DNA of 48,762 nucleotides from Candidatus Cloacimonadota bacterium (GTDB taxonomy: Bacteria > Cloacimonadota > Cloacimonadia > Cloacimonadales > Cloacimonadaceae), in assembly GCA_018433885.1 (NCBI GenBank), contig JAHDQK010000017.1, positions 1 to 48,762 of the forward strand, given 5' to 3'. Of this stretch, positions 45,014-48,762 are shown one piece after another. The notes below the pieces were generated by a model that was not told the DNA's origin, did no database searches, and worked only from the letters and a program-made list of their open reading frames with translations. The stretch's first letter is position 1; every line of letters begins with the position of its first letter. The translations under genes and the position numbers were made by a program.

Positions 45014-47683
45014 ATGATGATAACTCTTTTCCGCAATCTCTTTCTTCTGCTGTTGGAGCTTACGCAGAGCCCCATTGCAGCGCTTCTGTTACTCTCGCTG
45101 ATAACCGGGGCTTTGATGCATATCCTAAACAGGATTTTTGCTATGTTTCCCAAACGCGAAGCACATATAACGAGCATCATGGAACCCCAGATCTGGGAAA
45201 TTAACAGGGTTTATCGCGGGGGAGAAGCGCAATACCGGATATCACGGCTCTACAAACGCTATCGATATCATCCGATCCTTGCTCTGCGTTCCGCCTTGCC
45301 GCTGTTCTTTCAACTGCCATTTCTCTTTGCCGTGTATCACGCGCTCAAGGACTTACCGGAATTGGCGGGAGTAAGTGTAGGGATCATTCGGGATCTTTCT
45401 CAACCGGATTCTATGATATTGGGCTACAATATCTTACCATTTGTAATGACAGGGGTCAATCTGCTAACGGCTGTTTTTACACCAGGGTTCCGGCTGAAGG
45501 ATATGTTTCGCGCATTCGCGATCGCAATGCTCTTCTTGGCACTACTTTACAAGGCGCCATCCGCACTGTTGATTTACTGGACAACAAACAATCTCATCTT
45601 CCTCGTGAGAGTATTTATTCAACGGTTCTCAGCCAAGGAAAGCGGGAGACCTAGGGATAATGTTTCCAGCGTAATTGGGGGCTATTTACCTGATCTTCAG
45701 CGGAAGCTTCTGCTACCGTTTGTATTACTGATCTTTCTAATGAATTTGTTTCAGTATCTCGCCGATGGCGAGGGGATCTTTATCTACAGGTTTTCAAAGA
45801 CCGTACCGCTATTGCTGGCGAGTTTTGCGGGCGCTTTCCTGACGTTGAAAAACGGTCATTTTCCACGCAAGAAACTGGGGTTAGCGATATTGGCTATACC
45901 GCTTCCGCTAGTAATCTTGGCGCACCTTACAGGGATCTATCTGATTCCATCCCAGCGCTATGTGATATTTGCTTGGCTGGCAGGCTTTTATCTGTTAATT
46001 TGCGTTATTCTCGCGGGGTATCAATGGGTGGTCTTCAGAAAAAATGATTCACATGGCGGAAACGCTCTGCGCAAAATCCCACTCTCCAGCGGGACGGCCT
46101 TGATAAGAGTTGTTTTGCTGTTTACTCCATCCTTGCATCTAGCGGCGTCCAATCCGGGTTATCTGAGTGCTTGGTTTTATCCACTTTTCTTGCTGTTACC
46201 GTTTATAATATTTGCGTTAGCATGGTTTGTTTTGCGGCTGGTAGATGCCTTTATTCCTGCTGGATTTCGGGATGGCAGGTTAAACATCGATTTCGCCCTA
46301 AGCTTCTCTGTGCTATTCTGTTATCTTCCGGTGATCCGGGCAATGATGCAAAAAAACAGCGCGCACGATGGGGATTTCTGGGTAATATTGCTGGTTACGA
46401 TGCTAATTATCTGGCTATATTATAAAAAGCAACAGGATGTATCATGTGCAGCTCCAGCGGCACCTCCAGCGGGAAGCGAGATCACAGCCGCGCAGGGGTC
46501 ATCAAATGTATCCCTTATAAAAGCTAATCGCGCACCGCGCATAATAGCCGTGCTAAACATTCTTATCATAGTGCTGTTTATTAGCGCGCTAGGGAATTTC
46601 GGCAAGACTCTCATCCAGGGAGAACGTGAATCCACCAGGCAATTGCAAGAAATTCCGGAGCTACTACAGAATTTGAAAATTAAAGAGAAGCCCAATATCT
46701 ATCTTTTTGTGTACGATGGTCTGCCCAATCCCAGGGTTTTTAAAGATCAAGATCTGCCTCTGGAGCCGATGCAGGAACTCTTCGACAAATATGGGTATAA
46801 GGTATATGATGATACCTATACGATCGGAAATGAAAGCCTGAATAGCATGGCTATGACGCTGAATATCAGCGACGAACAATACGAATCCATGAACGAAATG
46901 CAGGAGATTTACAGCGGTAATTCCGTGGTAAATCTTTTCCTTACCGGAGCTGGATACGGTAGCTATAATCTTTTGGAAAATTACTTTACGGGAACCTATG
47001 CGATCACAAATGAGGATCTGGTAACGGAATACTTCCCCCCCAAAGAGCTCACGGCTGTGCAAAGCGATTTTTTCCTGACCCTGCTGCGGGGTGTTTTTCA
47101 GGGTGAATTTCGCTTCGATACCAAAGGGATAATGGTTGCGGATCAATATACCGAAGCGGATCGGCAGAACCGGAAACATGAACTTATCCGCGATGGGAAT
47201 TCTCCAAAGTTCGTGATAGATCAGGTTTCCAAGCCAAGTCATTCGCAAAACTCCGGGCAATGCCTTCCCAACGAGACAGAACTTTGGATCGAGCGCTATG
47301 AGCAAGCGCTTGAGTATCTGGAGCGCGATCTGGAGGCTTTGGAGGAGCATGATCCCGAGGCTATCGCAGTTTTCATCGGAGATCATGGACCATCCCTATT
47401 GGGGGATTGCTACGTGCTTCAGAACTGGAAGCTGGAGGATATCACCCCCGAACTCATGTGGGACCGCATTGGCACCATGGTAGCCGTCAAATGGCCGGAT
47501 CCCGCCCGAGCTGCGAAATATGATCAGAACCTTACTCTCAATCAAGACCTCTTCCCCGTCATATTCTCCTACCTTGCCGATGATCCCGCCCCCCTGGAAC
47601 TGATGCCGGATCGAACCTTCAGCGGCTATGAACTGCTGACCAGACCGGCGGTAAAGTTCAGAGAAGGGAGGATGGTTGATTAG
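45014..47683 (+). CDS. Fusion of YidC/Oxa1-like membrane domain with sulfatase/phosphoglycerol-transferase-like domain
   Basis: This is an 889-aa polytopic protein. Residues about 15-205 resemble the YidC/Oxa1/Alb3 core: RYHPILALRSALPLFFQLPF, LGYNILPFVMTGVNLL and YKAPSALLIYWTTNNLIFL match its TM2-TM5 region. Several more membrane helices follow (about 230-470), then an Ala/Pro-rich loop, one last helix (510-527) and a periplasmic domain of the alkaline-phosphatase/sulfatase superfamily from 558: KPNIYLFVYDGLP (D568), a candidate nucleophile in IGNESLNSM, and IGDHGPSL (D790-H791). LtaS, MdoB and EptA share this domain and transfer phospho-groups to envelope glycans. Two ATGs open the frame and neither has a ribosome-binding site. 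The stop codon lies at the first unit of the repeat array. Confidence 0.85.
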   Translation: MMITLFRNLFLLLLELTQSPIAALLLLSLITGALMHILNRIFAMFPKREAHITSIMEPQIWEINRVYRGGEAQYRISRLYKRYRYHPILALRSALPLFFQLPFLFAVYHALKDLPELAGVSVGIIRDLSQPDSMILGYNILPFVMTGVNLLTAVFTPGFRLKDMFRAFAIAMLFLALLYKAPSALLIYWTTNNLIFLVRVFIQRFSAKESGRPRDNVSSVIGGYLPDLQRKLLLPFVLLIFLMNLFQYLADGEGIFIYRFSKTVPLLLASFAGAFLTLKNGHFPRKKLGLAILAIPLPLVILAHLTGIYLIPSQRYVIFAWLAGFYLLICVILAGYQWVVFRKNDSHGGNALRKIPLSSGTALIRVVLLFTPSLHLAASNPGYLSAWFYPLFLLLPFIIFALAWFVLRLVDAFIPAGFRDGRLNIDFALSFSVLFCYLPVIRAMMQKNSAHDGDFWVILLVTMLIIWLYYKKQQDVSCAAPAAPPAGSEITAAQGSSNVSLIKANRAPRIIAVLNILIIVLFISALGNFGKTLIQGERESTRQLQEIPELLQNLKIKEKPNIYLFVYDGLPNPRVFKDQDLPLEPMQELFDKYGYKVYDDTYTIGNESLNSMAMTLNISDEQYESMNEMQEIYSGNSVVNLFLTGAGYGSYNLLENYFTGTYAITNEDLVTEYFPPKELTAVQSDFFLTLLRGVFQGEFRFDTKGIMVADQYTEADRQNRKHELIRDGNSPKFVIDQVSKPSHSQNSGQCLPNETELWIERYEQALEYLERDLEALEEHDPEAIAVFIGDHGPSLLGDCYVLQNWKLEDITPELMWDRIGTMVAVKWPDPARAAKYDQNLTLNQDLFPVIFSYLADDPAPLELMPDRTFSGYELLTRPAVKFREGRMVD

Positions 47684-47864
47684 TGCGTAGTGCTTAGTGC
47701 GTAGTGCGTAGTTGGCGGCTGTTTAGTGCTTAGTGCTTAGTTCGTAGTGCTTAGTTGGCGGCTGTTTAGTGCTTAGTGCTTAGTGCGTAGTGCTTAGTTG
47801 GCGGCTGTTTAGTGCTTAGTGCTTAGTGCGTAGTGCTTAGTGCGTAGTTGGCGGCCTTCGGCCG
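47681..47864 (+). repeat. Hierarchical tandem array of the heptamer TAGTGCT/TAGTGCG
   Basis: Beginning at the stop codon of the fusion gene, the array reads four heptamers, then a 15-bp spacer (TAGTTGGCGGCTGTT), four heptamers, spacer, four heptamers, spacer, five heptamers, and a final TAGTTGGCGGCC leading into the hairpin GGCC-TTC-GGCC. The spacers start at 47709, 47752, 47795 and 47845, giving super-units of 43, 43 and 50 bp. Most heptamers end in T or G; one reads TAGTTCG. The exact 7-bp step between 43 and 50 shows that copy number changes by whole heptamers. Confidence 0.97.
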
Positions 47865-48196
47865 GTGGATGCTCAGGCTTCGCCTTCGCGTTTAATGGGC
47901 TTCGCGTTATGCGTAATGCTGGTGTATCTCGTTTCTTTCACCCCACAAAATAGCTGCGCAATTTTGCGGGGGCCCCGATCTCTGGCACGTTTTCGTTATT
48001 GCGCCTCTCCTGAGGCGTCAATTATGCGGCTGATGGCCGTACCCACTCCACCCCGAACTCCGGCACTCTGACGGCATTTGGACTATCCTATTACTATCTG
48101 AAATATCGTTCCTCCGTGACTCTGCTCGCTAAAACTCGCTGTTTAATTTTTCCAATAACAGGCACAAATTTGAACAATAAAATTGAGGTGAACCAA
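47865..48196 (+). other. Hairpin-rich non-coding stretch before the four-helix-bundle gene
   Basis: These 332 bp hold no credible gene but several perfect dyads: CGCAA-TT-TTGCG (47957-47968), CGCCTC-TCCT-GAGGCG (48002-48017) and CGGC-TGATG-GCCG just after. The phrase CTTCGCG occurs twice near 47883-47908. It could be the structured 5' region of the next gene's mRNA or a separate small RNA. I see no good promoter. The last 40 bp are AT-rich and end in the ribosome-binding site GAGGTG. Confidence 0.4.
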
Positions 48197-48565
48197 ATGA
48201 GATTAGATTCTTTTACGGATATTGAAGCTTGGAAAAAAGCCAGAACGTTGGTAAGTCAGATTTATGAGATTTGCAGAACTCAAGAGATCAAACATGATTA
48301 CGGATTCAAGGACCAGATTCAACGAGCCGGAGTATCAATTATGGCAAATATAGCGGAAGGGTTTGACGGAGGCTCCACCAATTCCTTCAAGCTGTTTTTA
48401 TCTTATGCATATCGTTCAGCCTCAGAAGTAGAATCACTTCTGTATGTAGCTCTTGATATCAAATACATCGATGATGCTACCTTTCAAAAACTGGTCACCC
48501 AAACTCAAGAAACCAAGAAACTGATCGGCGGATTCATCCGCTATCTAAACTCAAAAAAATCCTAA
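48197..48565 (+). CDS. Four-helix-bundle protein (S23 / Avd-like, TIGR02436 type)
   Basis: This 122-aa protein belongs to the family first known from intervening sequences in 23S rRNA genes and related to the Avd accessory protein of diversity-generating retroelements. Family marks are DIEAWKKARTLVSQIYEI at the N-terminus, FKDQIQRAGVSIMANIAEGF in the second helix, LSYAYRSASEVESLLYVAL in the third, and LGGF-like LIGGFIRYL at the end. It should form a basic homopentameric bundle that can bind nucleic acid. The ATG has GAGGTG seven bases before it; an upstream in-frame ATG at 48116 lacks one. No reverse transcriptase or rRNA gene is near, and the gene lies between two inverted repeat arrays. Confidence 0.93.
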   Translation: MRLDSFTDIEAWKKARTLVSQIYEICRTQEIKHDYGFKDQIQRAGVSIMANIAEGFDGGSTNSFKLFLSYAYRSASEVESLLYVALDIKYIDDATFQKLVTQTQETKKLIGGFIRYLNSKKS

Positions 48566-48633
48566 CTCCAAACTAACAACGTGCAAAATGCATTAACCGA
48601 CTGCCCGAAAGGAAAAAAGCAACAGTCTAATCC

Positions 48634-48762
48634 CGTCGCCAACTAAGCACTAAGCACTACGCACTAGTACCAACCGTGCGCAGCACACCACTGACGCGCA
48701 GCGTCGCCAACTAAGCACTAAGCACTACGCACTAGTACCAACCGTGCGCAGCACACCACTGA
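48634..48762 (-). repeat. 68-bp tandem repeat with inverted heptamers, running off the window
   Basis: Copy 1 spans 48634-48701 and copy 2 48702-48762, identical over all 61 shared bases and cut by the window end. On the minus strand each unit contains TAGTGCG, TAGTGCT, TAGTGCT and TAGTTGGCGACG in that order, the same words as the left array. The rest of the unit has two dyads with the same GCA loop, GTGC-GCA-GCAC and GACGC-GCA-GCGTC, the second spanning the junction of two units. Confidence 0.95.

Larger units (their letters stand above)
47681..48762. mobile_element. Candidate repeat-flanked element around the four-helix-bundle gene
   Basis: Heptamer arrays of the same words face each other on both sides of the gene: TAGTGCT steps ending in TAGTTGGCGGC on the left and, inverted, GTCGCCAACTA followed by the complement of the heptamers on the right. 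The layout resembles terminal inverted repeats with one cargo gene, but there is no transposase. The right border lies outside the window. Whether it moves is not known from the sequence. Confidence 0.45.

Noticed and set aside
47681-47864. Heptamer array as a CRISPR array
   Set aside because: The 15-bp spacers are identical to each other and the repeat is only 7 bp, so it is a plain tandem repeat.
48197-48565. Diversity-generating retroelement based on the Avd-like protein
   Set aside because: No reverse transcriptase, template repeat or variable repeat is visible in the window, so only the protein-family link stands.

Overview
This window looks like a chromosomal segment of a diderm, Gram-negative bacterium of the Fibrobacterota-Chlorobiota-Bacteroidota (FCB) type. 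It carries a TonB-dependent outer-membrane receptor, PorV/PorQ-like barrel proteins, and three secreted proteins with C-terminal sorting-tail-like domains of the type IX secretion kind. Candidatus Cloacimonadota would fit, but that placement is inference from gene content and not a database match.

Region 1 (1-9094) is a type I-B CRISPR-Cas locus read on the minus strand. It has cas6, cas8b, cas7, cas5, cas3, cas1, cas2 and cas4, then an array of seven 38-bp repeats that runs to the left window edge. In the minus direction the repeat ends in ATTGAAAC, so the leader is the 180 bp between cas4 and the array. The 450 bp before the next gene hold a candidate operator and a possible decayed gene.

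Region 2 (9543-18605, plus strand) is a run of regulatory and housekeeping genes: a soluble PAS histidine kinase, a PtsN-like EIIA protein, a PorV/PorQ-like barrel, glyS, pta, an aspartate-type aminotransferase, a small membrane protein, a PfkB kinase and purM. Several starts overlap the preceding stops.

Region 3 (18683-30667, plus strand) is one apparent operon with its own promoter and a strong terminator. It encodes a TonB-dependent receptor, ExbB, two ExbD, TonB, a 1054-aa secreted protein, a PorV-like barrel and a 736-aa sialidase-fold-like secreted protein. It looks like a surface module with its own energising complex.

Region 4 (30668-39083) begins with 800 bp of gene-free, repeat-rich DNA. 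It then holds an RNB ribonuclease next to tRNA-Arg(CCT), a divergent asd/M20-peptidase pair, and, on the minus strand, aroB and a secreted propeller protein.

Region 5 (39084-47683) is an envelope glycopolymer region. A WecA/TagO-like transferase, a GT4 glycosyltransferase and a deacetylase-like protein lie on the minus strand. A TagB/TagF-like polymerase and an unusual fusion of a YidC/Oxa1-like domain to a sulfatase/phosphoglycerol-transferase-like domain lie on the plus strand. Together they suggest a polyol-phosphate (teichoic-like) polymer in a diderm.

Region 6 (47681-48762, running off the right edge) is the most unusual part. A four-helix-bundle (S23/Avd-like) gene sits between two tandem-repeat arrays in inverted orientation, both built on the heptamer TAGTGCT/TAGTGCG. 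The left array is organised in 43- and 50-bp super-units. The right one is a 68-bp unit carrying two mini-hairpins. This looks like an uncharacterised repeat-plus-protein element.
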